Below are positions 32,724 through 45,954 of a DNA stretch of 64,000 bases, piece after piece. The notes beneath the pieces were generated by a model. The model made no database searches, had not been told where the DNA came from, and was given only the letters and a program-made list of their open reading frames with translations. The stretch comes from Macrostomum hystrix (Eukaryota; Platyhelminthes; Macrostomidae): the NCBI GenBank assembly GCA_950097015.1, contig CATNEN010000025.1, positions 6,376,001 through 6,440,000 on the forward strand, read 5' to 3'. The position numbers and the translations under genes were made by a program. Within the stretch, counting starts at the first letter, position 1. Each line of letters begins with the position of its first letter.

Positions 32724-35204
32724 TTACATGCTGCCAATGGCAGTCACATTGTCCGGGCTAGACTGTCCATTGTGCATATAATGCGACATGCACATCATGT
32801 GCTGCACCTGCTGCTGTAGGTCCGTCAGGCCGCCACCGCTGGCCGCAGCTATGGACGGCGAGTGAGCGCCGCCGCCTCCGATCGGGCTGTCCGGATCCTG
32901 CTTGAGCATATAGCTAGCTGCGGCTGAGTGCATGTAGCCCTGACTCGAAGGCGAGCCGTAGGCTGCGGCTGCGGCTGCGGCTGCTGAAGGCAGGTGGGAA
33001 ATATAGGCTCCGTAGTGCTGCATGCCCATCATACTGGCAGCCGCCTGCTGCTGCTGCTGCTGATGATGCTGCTGCTGCTGATGATGATGCTGCAGATGTT
33101 GCGGCTGGTGATAAGAAGCGGCAGCTGCGGCCGCCGCCGCCGCCGAGGAAGGATCCATGCCAAGGTGATGATGATGGTGGTACTGATGCTGCTGCTGTTG
33201 TTGATGCTGCTGCTGGCTCTGATGTTCCGGCTGGAGTTGCGGCTGATGCTGCGGATGCTGTGTCATGTACGGCTGGGCACTGTACAGATCTCGGGGCAGC
33301 TGCGGTCCTCCAGTAGGCAAGCCGGCTGGGCCGGCTGAGTAGCGATCCTGCCGCTTCAGCAGGGTCTTGGTCTTGCGCCTGGGCCGGTACTTGTAGTCCG
33401 GATGGTCCTTCATGTGGATGGCCCTCAGCCGCTTGGCCTCGTCTATGAACGGCCGCTTCTCGGTCTCGCTGAGACTCTTCCACTCGGCGCCCAGCCGCTT
33501 GCTGATCTCGGAGTTGTGCATCTTCGGGTTCTCCTGGGCCATCTTGCGGCGCTGGCCCCGGCTCCACACCATGAAGGCGTTCATCGGCCGCTTCACCCGG
33601 TCGTCCTTTCGGCCGCCGCTAAGCGCCACATCAACGCCGGAGCTCTTTGCTGATGACGTCATCGGAGGCGAGATGATGCCCAGGTGTCCAAGCGGTGTGC
33701 ACTGAAATGGCGACAGTTGTTAGGGAGGGTGCAGGTGGAGATAAGTAAGAAGTAAATTATTGCAAGACATTCTCACAGATCTGCTCACAGGCGTTGCGCC
33801 TTTGCTGTAATTGGCGCTATACTGTTTCATTTAACCAGCTTTTAGATTGCTGAATTCACAGAGATGTACTATTGTCCTTTATGCATGGCTTTGTCCCAGC
33901 AAATGACGCACAAGCGGTTGTGGTACACACGGTGCCAAGCCAGGTACCAGATCCTACTAGAAGCCCAATGCCAATTTATATTGACTAGCAACAATAAGAA
34001 ACCAAGCTATACATCCCTTTGAGGTGCATTATCTTATATGCATGTTGGGCTTCTATAATCTAGCTGGGGAAATTTGCCTCAATTATAAGCAATCTCATCC
34101 TAGTAAAAATGCGATTTTTGCAATTAAAAATAGTTTTTTTTTCCATCTTCGTTCAGTCAAGCACTGGTTTGACGTTTGATTTTAGCGAACAGGTAAAGCA
34201 GGCGAGCAATGGGCATGGATGAACACAAGTGCACTCGGGTTAGTCACTGCAGCCTCAACTAGATGATAATGACCGGGTTCGGTTTGAGACAAGAAGAAGA
34301 AGACTGCTGAGCTGAGCGAGACGCAGGTGCCGCTTGTACTCGAGACATTTCATTCTCCACTCGCCAACAACTCCCCTACCCACACTCGGTGCCATAATTT
34401 CCTGTACGAGCTATAGGTACAGGCATTTAGTTGCCAGGGCCCATCAAGCTGCACCTTTCTCATTGCGGCGCGCCTTACAATATTGAGGAGTTTGAAACTT
34501 TTTTCTATTTCTTCTTCAAAACGCCGCGCCCCATCTCCAACCCGGTGCTCCGCAGCGGCTGTGGCGCTGGGAATATTGTTGGGAAGATCCCCCTATGCTC
34601 AATATCGTCTGAGGCCATGTTGCGAGTGTGGTAACGATGGCGTGCATCGAGGCACACCAACCAGCGGGAGCGGCTGGGTCCGAATTTAATAACGATGATG
34701 ATTGCGATGAAGGATGTCGCAAGCACTCCGGGGAGTCGCCTATACTCAGACTATGGCCCTTTGCTAAGCTTTTTATAGCCCATATTGTCATGCTATGGGG
34801 TAGAATTTTGCAACTAGGGGAGTCGTATGCGCTCACACATACACCTGTCACCTGTCTGTGCAAGAAGAAATTAATTGTCACTTACCGAGGCCGAGTTGTT
34901 GGAAGCCATGGGAGTGGAGGCTGGCGACACGTCGCCCATTTCGTCGTTTCCGCCGTTGCAGGAGTCGCCGCTCAGGCTACTGTCGCCGCCGCCGCCAAGT
35001 GCGGGCCCGTGATGCTGCCGGAGCTCCTCCATGTGCTGCTGCTGCTGCTGCTGCAGGTGCTGGTGGTGCTGCAGATGGTACGGCTGATGCGGATGCTGTT
35101 GCTGCAGCTGATGATAGTTGAAGTTGGCATCAGCATACATATCGTAGCGCAGATAAGGCGCTGGCTGGCTGGAGTACATGGACTGGACATCGCGAGCTAG
35201 CTGA

Positions 35205-35236
<32 letters not shown>

Positions 35237-35257
35237 AGTGTGCAGCTCTGCCGCCAT
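32724..35257 (-). CDS. SoxB1: SoxB1-type HMG-box transcription factor
   Basis: Two coding exons: 35257-34886 (124 codons, phase 0, donor GTAAGT) and 33701-32724, giving 449 residues. Exon 1 starts [10 protein letters not shown] and is rich in Gln and His. The HMG box (~158-236) has [34 protein letters not shown], then [20 protein letters not shown] and PRRKTKTL, the signature of Sox1/2/3 (SoxB1) rather than SoxC-F. Beyond the box are Gln, His and Ala tracts and a C-terminus ending TAIGSM. It should bind the minor groove at ACAAAG-like sites and bend DNA; in animals SoxB1 acts in neural progenitors and stem cells. The intron just before the HMG box is notable because vertebrate SoxB1 genes are single-exon. 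The 34628-35200 plus-strand ORF is its antisense shadow. Confidence 0.93.
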
Positions 35258-38097
35258 TTTATAGATTATTTATCTTCCTTTCTTTTCCTAGGCTAGGGCG
35301 ATGACTGTCTGTCTGTATTGTTGGGAGCACAAGAGCTTTGGGAAGAGGGACGTCCGTGAAAGTCCGCTGGTGAACACTGAATAGAAGCTTGAATGGGACT
35401 AAACAATAACTCAATGTAACACTGCGATGGGAAAGGTAGAAATATAATAAGCCTTTGTGAATTGAGTGCCGAGAATTATTGTCCTCTGCTGCCTTTTGAA
35501 TGCAAGCCGGTTGACAGAAAGCCGTTAGCAACTCTGAAGGGGTGAGTAAGGCTTTTGTATCCTTTGCCCCCTAGCTTTTTTGCTGGCCTGGTGCAAAAGG
35601 GCAGCCAGAAGGGGGACCAATAGGATTGCAAGGTGGCGCAGGAGTCTGCGTCTATTGTAGTCAGGAGATTGTCTATTGGCTTCGCGCAATAATAGCTGGC
35701 TTCGGGTTGTTCCGAGAGCGGCTTGTGAGAACTAAAGCGAGATAGAGAGAGAAGGCTAGCCGACTTAACTTTGGCCACTCCATTCATTATTATATTGCGG
35801 CCTCTCTTATTCACTAACTGACTGCCTGGGGAGGGTGGGGCGGGGCCCGGTTCTGGCGGCCCGAGCCTCCCACCCCACCTCCGGCAGCCCCCACCCCCTT
35901 CGCGCCCCTCCCCCCAATGGCTGTCTCGGTTGGGTGCGGATGAGTGGCGGAGGGGCGGTTGCGCATTCATCGGTTGAGAATTTTTTTCTCAACATTTTGG
36001 ACTCTCCTTTAGCCCAGGCCCAAGGACCCGTTGGCGCGCCGCGCTTTGGTTCTCTTATTTCTTGGCCAACGATTTCAAGCTCTCGCTGCATACAATGCGC
36101 CAGTACCAACCAACAACGGCTTGAAAAATTCTTCCCAAACTCAGGATGAGAAGAGGAGGCACCTCATATTCAGTCTTCATCCAAAAAATGACTGACTGAC
36201 TGAGGCGGCAGAGGAGGGAGAGGGCGGAGACGCTGCAGTGTCTGGAAGAAGTGGACCACGGAGACGGAGGCGGGGAAAGGCAATGGCACCTCGCTGGCCC
36301 TACTGCAGCCCTGGCTGGGCGATGAGCGGGACTTAATAATTTTTTTGTTTAGCTGCTTCTGGCGACCGTCCAACGGGAGAAGCCGATTTCTCTCACCTGT
36401 TGTTACGTCTGCACCTTCTGCCCTAATCCTATGTAGCAGCTAGACTATAGTGGAGGTGGGAATTCAGTGCAGTTCAAATAATACTGGCTGACTGACAAAG
36501 TCAAGTCAAACAACAATAGCGCCTTGTGCAGGTTAGGGCAGGCGGGCAGGAGGGCAAAGTTATCCTTTGCACTAAGTTTTTTGTTCTCAAACCAGCCAGC
36601 AATGCCCCAAACATAGACCAGGCAGCCATTTTTTAATCCCTCAGTGCAGGTGATGCTCGGGCTTTAATGGAAGAAAAAATCCCCTATGTATTCTACGGCA
36701 CAGCTTTCCATCCATTTTTTCTCCCATTTTCAGCCTTTTAGTTTTTAAAATCTGTGAAGTTTTCACTGCAAAGAGTCACTCTAACCGCATGCGGATGCTG
36801 GCTTAAGCAGTAGCTGGGCAAGTTTGCACTAATCCTATATAATGCAACGATTGCAATTATGCAGAAAGCTGCGAACAATGGGAAATGCGAGCCAAGTAAG
36901 GCAAAAATTGGCAACGAGCAAGCAGCCAGTGAAGACAGAAGAGGCGGGCAGTACTAATGAGTACCATTTTGTCGGCACTATACTGGCAGCAGTGCATTTT
37001 TCCTATTACTTTTATTCCAGTCAGTCAGTGTGGAATTGAGAATTGTAAAGAAAATGGCACACCAGTTATTAGCCTGTTTTTGCATCACGTCCTACTCTAG
37101 TCAATCAATCTTATAGTCCGCTGTGTTTTGTGTGAATGGTCAAATGAGTTGGGTCACATTTTTGTGTGTTTGAAATACCTGTCTCAGCAGGTTCGCATGT
37201 TGCAACCTGTCCCTGTAAATCGTATTCTTAACTGCCACCCCACCAGCTGTTCTGACTCATTCATTCGCGCTACATCAAAACTTGAGCCCAATTCTATAGA
37301 GAACATCACGAGAAGGGAGGGCATGGGGTCTCAAGGGTCTCAAGCATTTTATTGGATTTGCATGCGCCCTGGTATAGAGGCTCGAACAGAAAAGAAGACA
37401 AACTCGAGTCAAGAGAGTCCGGCATTGTTGCCTGAATTGTGTCAGCTACCTGAGTTTTTTGTCATTACCAACCAACTGGCCAGTGCTCTATAGAGCTAAA
37501 TCCGCCATGATTCAAATGGTGATTCCTTCATATAAGGTCTAATCATTGACATCCCATCGCTTAGTCCGACCGCCTCCATCATGGTGATAATCCTATAGTC
37601 ATCATCAATTCCAAATTACACACACGAGTACAAGGACCATAAGGCTCCATCTACACCTTCTCTCCCACATTATGGGGCTGGTCGGTTTAACATGCGGGTA
37701 GCTTTAAAAGCTCTCGGCTTCCGACCCAAGCCACACAGCCAGCATATACGGGCTCGGGTTCGTGCGAGCGATGCCATGTCTGGTTGGGGGAAGATGTCGG
37801 AAGGGGAAACCGATTCAGGTGGTGGGCGCTCTATATGGGAATATGGGAGACTGCGCGGAAGGCCCTACCCCCGGGGGGGCTCTTGTAGGTGAAGCAATGG
37901 GGAGGTGAAATTGGGGTTGGTTAGTTTTGAACCTAAGCTCGAATTTCTACATCATGAGTTGTGTAAGGGGTGTGGTAACGCGCGAGCGATTTTATGTGGA
38001 ATAAAACTGTCTGTGACAAATGAGTCTTGCAGACTCGAGTCGTGCACTGCTCTGTGAATGGACATTGGGAATTATTTGTCTGCTTTCAGTTTAGAGG
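35258..38097. other. Upstream region of SoxB1; no further gene seen
   Basis: Probable SoxB1 promoter and 5'UTR side, with a GC-rich block at 35820-36060 containing a G-quadruplex-type run. The rest (36100-38000) is unique DNA; scattered ORFs of 65-120 codons have no family features. A GC-rich stretch at 37690-37900 could be a mobile-element remnant, but I cannot name it. Confidence 0.5.
35828..35845 (+). promoter_or_regulatory. G-quadruplex-type motif upstream of SoxB1
   Basis: GGGGAGGGTGGGGCGGGG: four G-runs with single-base loops, the most stable class of G4 motif, about 570 bp upstream of the SoxB1 ATG on the template strand. A promoter role is inferred only from position and GC-richness. 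Confidence 0.6.
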
Positions 38098-38725
38098 AAA
38101 AATAAGAGAGCATTTTCTAAGAGAGCAGTTTCTGGGAGAGCAGAGTCTGGGAGAGCTGAGTCTGGGAGAGCAGAGTCTGGGAGAGCAGAGTCTGGGAGAG
38201 CAGAGTCTAAGAGAGCAGAGTCTGGGAGAGCAGAGTCTAAGAGAGCAGAGTCTGAGAGAGCAGAGTCTGAGAGAGCAGAGTCTAGGAAAGCAGAGTCTGG
38301 GAAAGCAGAGTCTGGGAGAGCAGAGTCTGGGAGAGCAGAGTCTAAGAGAGCAGAGTCTAAGAGAGCAGAGTCTGGGAAAGCAGAGTCTGGGAGAGCAGAG
38401 TCTAAGAGAGCAGAGTCTGGGAGAGCAGAGTCTAAGAGAGCAGAGTCTAAGAGAGCAGAGTCTGGGAGAGCAGAGTCTGGGAGAGCAGAGTCTAAGAGAG
38501 CAGAGTCTGGGAGAGCAGAGTCTGGGAAAGCAGAGTCTGGGAGAGCAGAGTCTGGGAGAGCAGAGTCTGGGAGAGCAGAGTCTGGGAGAGCAGAGTCTGG
38601 GAGAGCAGAGTCTGGGAGAGCAGAGTCTGGGAGAGCAGAGTCTGGGAGAGCAGAGTCTGGGAGAGCAGAGTCTGGGAGAGCAGAGTCTGGGAGAGCAGAG
38701 TCTGGGAGAGCAGAGTCTCTGGGGC
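38098..38725. repeat. Minisatellite, 15-bp unit
   Basis: About 41 copies of GAGAGCAGAGTCTGG with CTAAG, CTGAG and GAAAG variants; the right half is nearly homogeneous. The 238-aa (+) and 272-aa (-) ORFs across it (GEQSL, DSALP repeats) are products of the 15-bp period. Confidence 0.95.
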
Positions 38726-40589
38726 CAGAATCCGATCGGTTAAAAGCAAGTAAAAAACTGAGGATTTGGATGCAAGTCGCTAGGGGTTTAGCGGAAGAGA
38801 GATGGTCCGATACAAGCCATTCCAAGTGCTTCCTGTGACAAGCGCGCCCGTGAGTGTCCCCCCCGGAGACCGCCTCGCAACCTTTCCTTCTCAGATCCCA
38901 ATCTATCAATCAAGACTGCCTTTTTCTAACTGGAGATCTCGACACAGTCACTGGGCCTCCGCCTCTGCATCTCTCCCAACCGACCAGTGTTTTCCTCAAT
39001 ATGGCATCCGGAATGCGCGGCTGCCGGTGGCAGCAGCAGCAGCAGCAAGTCCAGAAAGCGGAAGCTGGCCTCTCCCGGCTCCTTCTTGCGGCCTGTTTCC
39101 TTGAAACATAGTTTTTTTCTGATTCCCGACTGCTACCGCACCGCACCGGGATATTCAGAGAATTTTTTCTTAATAAAAAATATTCTGGCACGTTGGGATG
39201 CACAATTGCCGCTTCACCTTCATAGCTTATTAGCAGCCTACCTGACTTTAGCAGAAAATATTACTCTATGCTCCTATAGTACTAACACAGCCTTTGCACC
39301 TTTGCCACAGTGCCTCAATAAGGTTCCCGATTGCTAAGCCGCGCAGTTTTTCAGAGCGGTGGACCAATTAGCACCTTCAGTTTATAGACGTAGGTGCGAA
39401 ATTCTTGTTGCAAGCCAAAAATTGCTGCTGGCAGGTGCAGCTAGCTAATGCGATAATTTTCCATAATTTACTTCTGAGGTTCCGGGATCAAAGCGATAAT
39501 TAGACGTGATAATACCACGTAAAATGCACGTTGATTTCCAACCTCGATTGCGCGGTGAAATCGGTTTAATTTTGATTGCGTCATATCTTTGGCTCGCCAC
39601 CCTCACCTTGCAAACAAACCCATGGATAGTGATTTATTGGCTGCGTGGTAGAATTTTTTTTCTGACAGATTTACAACCTGAGATAGGGACAGAATGGAGC
39701 CTTTGTTAGTTAAAGCACTTGTTGCTTGCCATTCATTTGACACTCGAGACATAGAGGCTAATTCAATAGGCTGCTCTTCAGTGTCTGCATTGCTCAATTC
39801 ATTGAGCTATCAATACTTCTCTCGATCGTCAAACCGATCATAGTTTAGTTTTTCTTGAAGCCTGTCCTAAGTAAACAGCGCGAAGCCATCCATTTAGTCG
39901 CTGTGGACCAATACAACTTGTAGATCAGACTCGGTTCAGTGTGTCCGGGGTGCAAAAATACAACCATTATCTCTCATTATTTCCCGATGAGATTGAAGAC
40001 ACGATTGCGATGAGGATTTCGCTTGATTCTCTCAAACATCCCGACTACTAGCTCACGTTCACTATAGGAACCTGACTCTCCTCACCCCACCCGTGCTGCC
40101 GTCGCAAGGCGTGCCTTCCTTATGATAATAAGGCGATGTGTTTTTTTAATTAAATCCCGGATATTAAGCCTATGCGATGGCCCAGCGACAGTGCAGACTC
40201 CAATAAACTTATTGGACTCCGCCTGGCGCTGACTGAACCATTGGCCGAAGCTTCATCTGCGCGAGTTTCATCATTAAGCCTGCATGGCCGCGAGTAGCTT
40301 CTGCCTGTTGTATATTCTTCTTTCCGCATATGGAGGGGGTCAATAAGCTGACGATATCTCATTTGGTGGCAAGCCCGGCCCCTGCTGCCCCAGTCATTAT
40401 AAACTGTGATTGAATTTGCATATCAAGGGGCTTTGAGAGGCCGTGGAGTCCTGCTGCCGGCTGCAGGACAGATGGAGGAAACGACGGTTTGGAATAAGCG
40501 AGCACAGTACACAGTCGCATTGTGAGGACTGCTTGCATGTTTAGTATGACGTCAGCTACTGTCTCTAATTTGTACAAAATATAAATAAT

Positions 40590-40680
40590 AATAAGGATAA
40601 TAATCTTCGCAAAAATCATATCCGTGAAAATCGAACCCCCGACCTCTCGTTCAGATGTCTGAAGCTGCGACAAAAGAGAT
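40590..40680 (-). mobile_element. SINE family A head fragment
   Basis: On the minus strand, GAGAGGTCGGGGGTTCGATT matches the B-box region of family A, followed by an A/T-rich TTATTATTATT tail instead of the SINE body. Either a fragment or a related tRNA-derived element. Confidence 0.4.
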
Positions 40681-43600
40681 TCAAATTACTTAGGTATTAA
40701 CTGAACAAGAATAAAATTTTAAACAAATATTGAAGTGCACCTTGTTTTTCTTGTGGCATTCAATACGGTTTGGTAGTTTGTTTCAGAGAATCCACAGTTG
40801 ACCCACAGAAATTTCATATTTAATTACATTTATTAAGCTAGTCCCCACTTCTTACTACAATCTTTCTGTTGCAAGAATCGTTTTCTGGTTCACCGCTTGA
40901 GATTTGTATCTCGTGGAGTCCTGCGACCCATTGTGCCACAAAAGCGGTCCTTTTTGACTTCACTCTGTGCTTTACGTGGCGCCTGGCCCAGCCTTAGTCC
41001 AAGCGCACGCCCATCGTCTAAGAGTATTTCAGAATAGAATTTGCCCGCGGCATTTTCTGTCAAAAGGCCAGCAGAAAATTTATGACAGTTTAGGAGTTGA
41101 GACAGTTTGGAGTCCAGGTGGAGTGCGGCTTCTCTGTGCGTCTGTCTCGCAGCATCTCAACTATTCGCAGACTCCGTTTTAGCCTCATCTCTGCCGCTCA
41201 ACTCTGCTACTCTGTAGTAGGGGCTGAGTCCGAAACAACAGGTGTTCAGCTGGCTTGGGGTGAGGTGGCTTGGTCGGCAAGCCCCTTCAGCATCAAGAGC
41301 AGCGGCATAGGAGGAGGACAGCTTGCTATCGGCAGCAATTGCCCCCAACCCTGCCACTCCAACCAACGCAGTTAAAGACGAAAAAAGTGAAACAGCGAGG
41401 ATAAGAGCAAAAAAAATAGTTGCACGGGGGCAGGTAGAGAAAAAGAAAAAATGTCCAAACAGTCAAGTCTATCCATTGGCAGCCAGAAGTTTCAGAGCCC
41501 TACTAACCCCCCCCAGAACCTCGGCTGCAGTTTCCGCATGGTTGCGCCTCCGCCTAACCCCCGAAGCCAGCCACCCCCTAGTCCGTTCCGCTCACCTTGT
41601 CAGGCACAAAAGACTTAAGCTGCAGGGAGAGATGGATGGGGTGGGGAGCAGTCGACTCTGCTACCAGCCACCAGCAGCTACCCTCTGCTCATCTGCTCAA
41701 CTGTGTGTGTGCTCTCCTGCAGTCCTAGCAATGCCCGGGTTTCATCCGATCACGACCGAGACCTGAGAATCCTACCGTGCACAACTAATAGTTGGCTCAC
41801 AATCGTTAAATAAGCAAGCACCTGTCATTAATAGAATTTCGGGATACTCCTAGGACTTACTTTAACTTCTTACATTTCTAGTCCTCGAAGTCTATACGAG
41901 CGTACCAAAATCTGTCTATGAAAACACATTTTAAAGCGCATTTTTATGCTTTTATGCTAATTTACTGTCAATAATATATATTGAACACTGCCTATTTGCT
42001 CTAAAAGTTGGTCCCAACTACACAATCCTTTGCTAGCAATAACCCATGCATCAACTGACCCGGTTTTTCGGCACTTTCAGCGACTATAGCAACTAAAAAG
42101 CCTGCCCCAGCTCGTCCCACACTGATATAAGGCTTCTTGTAGGCGCAGACACTCTCTGTGATTTGTTGATACTCGATTCGGGTTTAATTCTGCCGGGTCG
42201 GTTTCATTTCATTGTCATCCGTGTTAAATGAGCTCATAGCTTCTAATACTTTCCTTCAAGCAATGTGACTCAGTAACACTTATGCCGCTCTAATTATAAA
42301 TGATTAGAAGTGATCCTGGAGCCCTTATAAAGACTCGTTTTAGGAGTTTAAGAGGCTGCATGGCGGAAGAGGTAAGCCTCAGGGGGGATAGAACAGGGCG
42401 GAAGTGCGGCGCCCCGCACGTCGGCCAGCCCTATAAGGTATGAGCAGTGCCGCTCACGACAGCCATCATTCTCCACCTTGTGGTCGAGTAGAGCAGTGCA
42501 GGGGCAGGGGGTCGCGGGGCTCCACGCAGACCGGAAGCTCAACTCCTGCAGACTCAACTCTCGGCCCAACCAACTTCTGCTTCAACAAAAAATTCTTCTG
42601 CTTCTGCGGCATTAACTGCCGCACAAGTTGGATGAGGAATGAATGATGAAGAGTCGGGAGTGCGCGGGAAGGAAGCGTTCCGCTACTCTCCACCCGCCAA
42701 AACTTGGCGAATTAAGGCGCTTCCCATTTTTTTACCTTTTCTTTATTAAAGCTACCTGATTCTCCCCTCCCAGAGAACCCTGGAGGGCACGCCCTCGGCA
42801 GGGGAAGTTGTTGGAAACGCTGCTGGCCAGGGGATTTTAAATCCTATACAAATCCCAATTCAGAGAAGGGATACTCCCTGTATTTACGAAAACATTTTCT
42901 TAGCCACTGACAGATACGGTCTATGAAATTGAAAAGAAAATCTCATGCGATCGGGGTACTAAAATTGGCAGTCACATTTTTAGCGGCGACACTCTGCAAA
43001 TAAAAATTCAAAATTGCAACCGAGGAACGAGTTCAACTGAATGGGAAACGATTATGAAGGTGCCCAATTTCTGACGGGATAAAACTGTGATGACTCAGCG
43101 AATGATAGCGAATGAAGTGCTTCGAGCGAATGGCAACCCAGCAGTGCTTAAATACCCGAGTGATTCTCAATGCAAAAAAATGGAATCATTTTTCAAGGCC
43201 TGGTTTGAACCCGCATGCAGAAGCTGAGCAGATTGATGGAGCCTTTAAAAGCGGCTGCTGCTGCTTCATTTTACTAAAAAATATTTAGAAATACGGCGCT
43301 AAAAGTGGATTCCAAGATGAGCAGACTCAACTCTGATACTAAATCAAGGGCCACCTTTTCTAAACCCCAATTTTCCGTCCCTCAGCGAGACTCAGCATTC
43401 AAGCTGATTAAATCTGCGGGACATTGCTGCTCAAGGGGGTCAGGCAATGCAAAATGATGCAATACACAATGTCTGTCTACTGTGCTACTAAGCTGCAGCT
43501 ATCTGTTCTGAAATTCTACGGGAATAATTTCCTGTCCAAGCACCTGATCAGCGGTTGCTTCAAATGGTTGATTGATACAGACGGAATAAATAAAAAGCGT

Positions 43601-43939
43601 GTAGAACAAAAACTTGTCGCAAAAGTGCAACCCTGCAGCCCGGCTCATCCTTGTGATTAGGATGATGACAGGACGGGGGCTTTGGCGGCTGAGGGAGAGG
43701 ACAGACTGACAGGCCGACTGTTCCATAATCAGTTGTCTAGATTAACGACTGAAGTCTGGAGTGCCGTCTGCTTATTAATTAGCGGCCGATCTCACCTGGT
43801 TTTCTGTTCAATCGCTCATGCTCCCGCTCTTCTGCATCCCAGCTTTCTCACCCTCTCCATTGTTTCCAAGAAATGTTTGATTGTTTCTGGTTTGAACTCA
43901 CTACTTCCTGTGTAAATTAACGTTCCTAATTAAATTACA

Positions 43940-44215
43940 TTTTTCGATACATATAGGCCAATGTCTACCTAGTCCCAATATAGGTAGATCCATCTGGACC
44001 TAATATAATATCATACCTAAATTTGAAAGATTTCCATACATGTCGGCTAACGATGGCTCCAAGAATAAGTAACCTAATCGTACTTATTTCTATGGTTAAT
44101 GCTTGACCTGGTAAGACGTAAAGAGGCTAAAAATCTGCGATACATATCGGCTAACGTGGATCCAATAAAAAAAAAATTCACATATTTCGACACATATCTG
44201 TTGGATTCTTTAACA
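43940..44215. repeat. Degenerate ~100-bp repeat
   Basis: Four spaced blocks resembling CGATACATATCGGCTAACG with a following GGATCCA-type segment (about 43945, 44035, 44140, 44188). Too diverged to define a unit precisely. Confidence 0.4.
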
Positions 44216-44984
44216 CATTAATAAGATTTTTAAACAACGCATTCGCCAGCTAGTTTAATTAATTAATTTTTAATTATGAAACAATAGCTTTTAAATCAAT
44301 ACAATTTATTTTATTAACTGTATGGAATTGCCAACTTTCGATTCCTGTCCAGCTTTTCCGCTCAGACACAAATACTCAACAAGAAAATTAGTCCTTTTTC
44401 CTAGAAATTAAACGCTGACTGCTGAGCCGAATCCGCAAAGCATCCGCGAATCACTTAGCAATTAGCTGCGGGATCTTTTGTGCTCACTCCCACCTCCCAC
44501 CCGCCGTGAAGTCTTGACCCTGCACCACAATGGCAGACTCCGCCACCCCTACCAGCATTATGGAATTCCCAAATCAGTAAATCTATCAATCAGCATGCGG
44601 GATGGCTGTCTCCCCAATAAGGTACCTGCAGCGCATCGAATGAAAGAGAATTTTCAGCTTCTAAGCCTTTTTCTTCCCTAACAGGAGCTTCTTTTACTCT
44701 TTTGGCTTGCAAATCCGCTGAAATGCCAGACTGCAGTCTCTCAGGAACCATCCGATTCCATCTAACCCTGAGTGAGCTGCTAGCGCTACTCAACTTGCCT
44801 GCCTCCCTTGCTGCTTTTTTATCCGCTATAAATCGCTGCACCCCCATTCACTCTCCCCTCTCTCTGTCCTCTATCTTTCATCTCATCCATTCCACTCCGA
44901 TCTACTTCTATTCTCTCACATCAGGTAATCCGGTGTTTTGATTTTTTTCTGGGTCCATCCAGCAGTGACTAGATCTTGAGGGAT

Positions 44985-45420
44985 CAAGAGAGAAACAGGG
45001 AGGGAGAGAGGGAGGTAGAGAGGGAGGCAGAGAGGGAGACTGAGAGACAGAGAGGGAGAGTGAGAGACAGACAGGGAGACAGACAGGGAGACAGAGAGGG
45101 ATACAAACAGGGAGACAGAGAGGGAGACAGAGAGGGAGACAGAGAGGGAGACAGAGAGGGAGACAGAGAGGGAGACAGAGAGGGAGACAGAGAGGGAGAC
45201 AGAGAGGGAGACAGAGAGGGAGACAGAGAGGGAGACAGAGAGGGAGACAGAGAGGGAGACAGAGAGGGAGACAGAGAGGGAGACAGAGAGGGAGACAGAG
45301 AGGGAGACAGAGAGGGAGACAGAGAGGGAGACAGAGAGGGAGACAGAGAGGGAGACAGAGAGGGAGACAGAGAGGGAGACAGAGAGGGAGACAGAGAGGG
45401 AGACAGAGAGGGAGACAGAT
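44985..45420. repeat. Minisatellite, 12-bp unit
   Basis: About 30 perfect copies of GGGAGACAGAGA (45100-45415) with a varied left flank. Purine-rich on the plus strand. The very low divergence suggests recent expansion. DREGDREG and SVSLSVSL ORFs are artefacts. Confidence 0.95.
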
Positions 45421-45954
45421 GGGTACAAGGATAAACAGAGATAAATAGCGAACCATACCGTTAACAAACCAATCCATTTCCAGCGCTGGCGTGAGGGCGT
45501 ATTGCTAAATTGACCCTCTGGTCGGCGAAAAAATTGCTTGTGGAGTTTTTTCTGTGGTGCCGAATACTGAAGTAGCCTTTAAGTTATCGACAATGAAACT
45601 GACATAATAGCTAACTAGCCATATGATAGCAGTCATGGGCATAGTCAGCTTATCATTTTCCGATTTATCCCTAAACATCAAGGATGAATGAAGAGCCAAC
45701 GAGTGCGTTAAATTTTACACGCTAGTGAATAAGCTGCAGCCTAATATTATAGGTATCTCATTTCCATCACAGCGCGGAATTGATTGGCAAAATAACTACG
45801 CCAACTGCCAGATTATCTCCATTGCGCGGATCAAGAGCAAACCAGCTGTTTATTTTTGTTTCAATATGTTTTCTTTGCCTTAAATTAACAATGAGCATCA
45901 CACACTCAGGTAAGGCTTTGTATCCTAAGGTATTTTCCTCTAGATTGCACGACT
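45421..45954. other. Spacer between arrays
   Basis: Unique DNA; no gene or element recognised. Confidence 0.45.

Larger units (their letters stand above)
38726..44980. other. Gene desert between minisatellites
   Basis: 6.2 kb of unique DNA. ORFs are short, overlap on both strands and show no domains. The only structured items I see are a SINE A-like fragment (40590-40680) and a degenerate repeat (43940-44215). Undetected non-coding RNA genes or Sox enhancers are possible but not supported. Confidence 0.5.

Noticed and set aside
34628-35200. 190-codon plus-strand ORF with Leu-rich C-terminus
   Set aside because: Antisense to SoxB1 exon 1; arises from the CAG/CTG-rich coding repeat.
38027-38909. 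GEQSL (+) and DSALP (-) repeat ORFs
   Set aside because: Products of the 15-bp period, with no conserved flanks.
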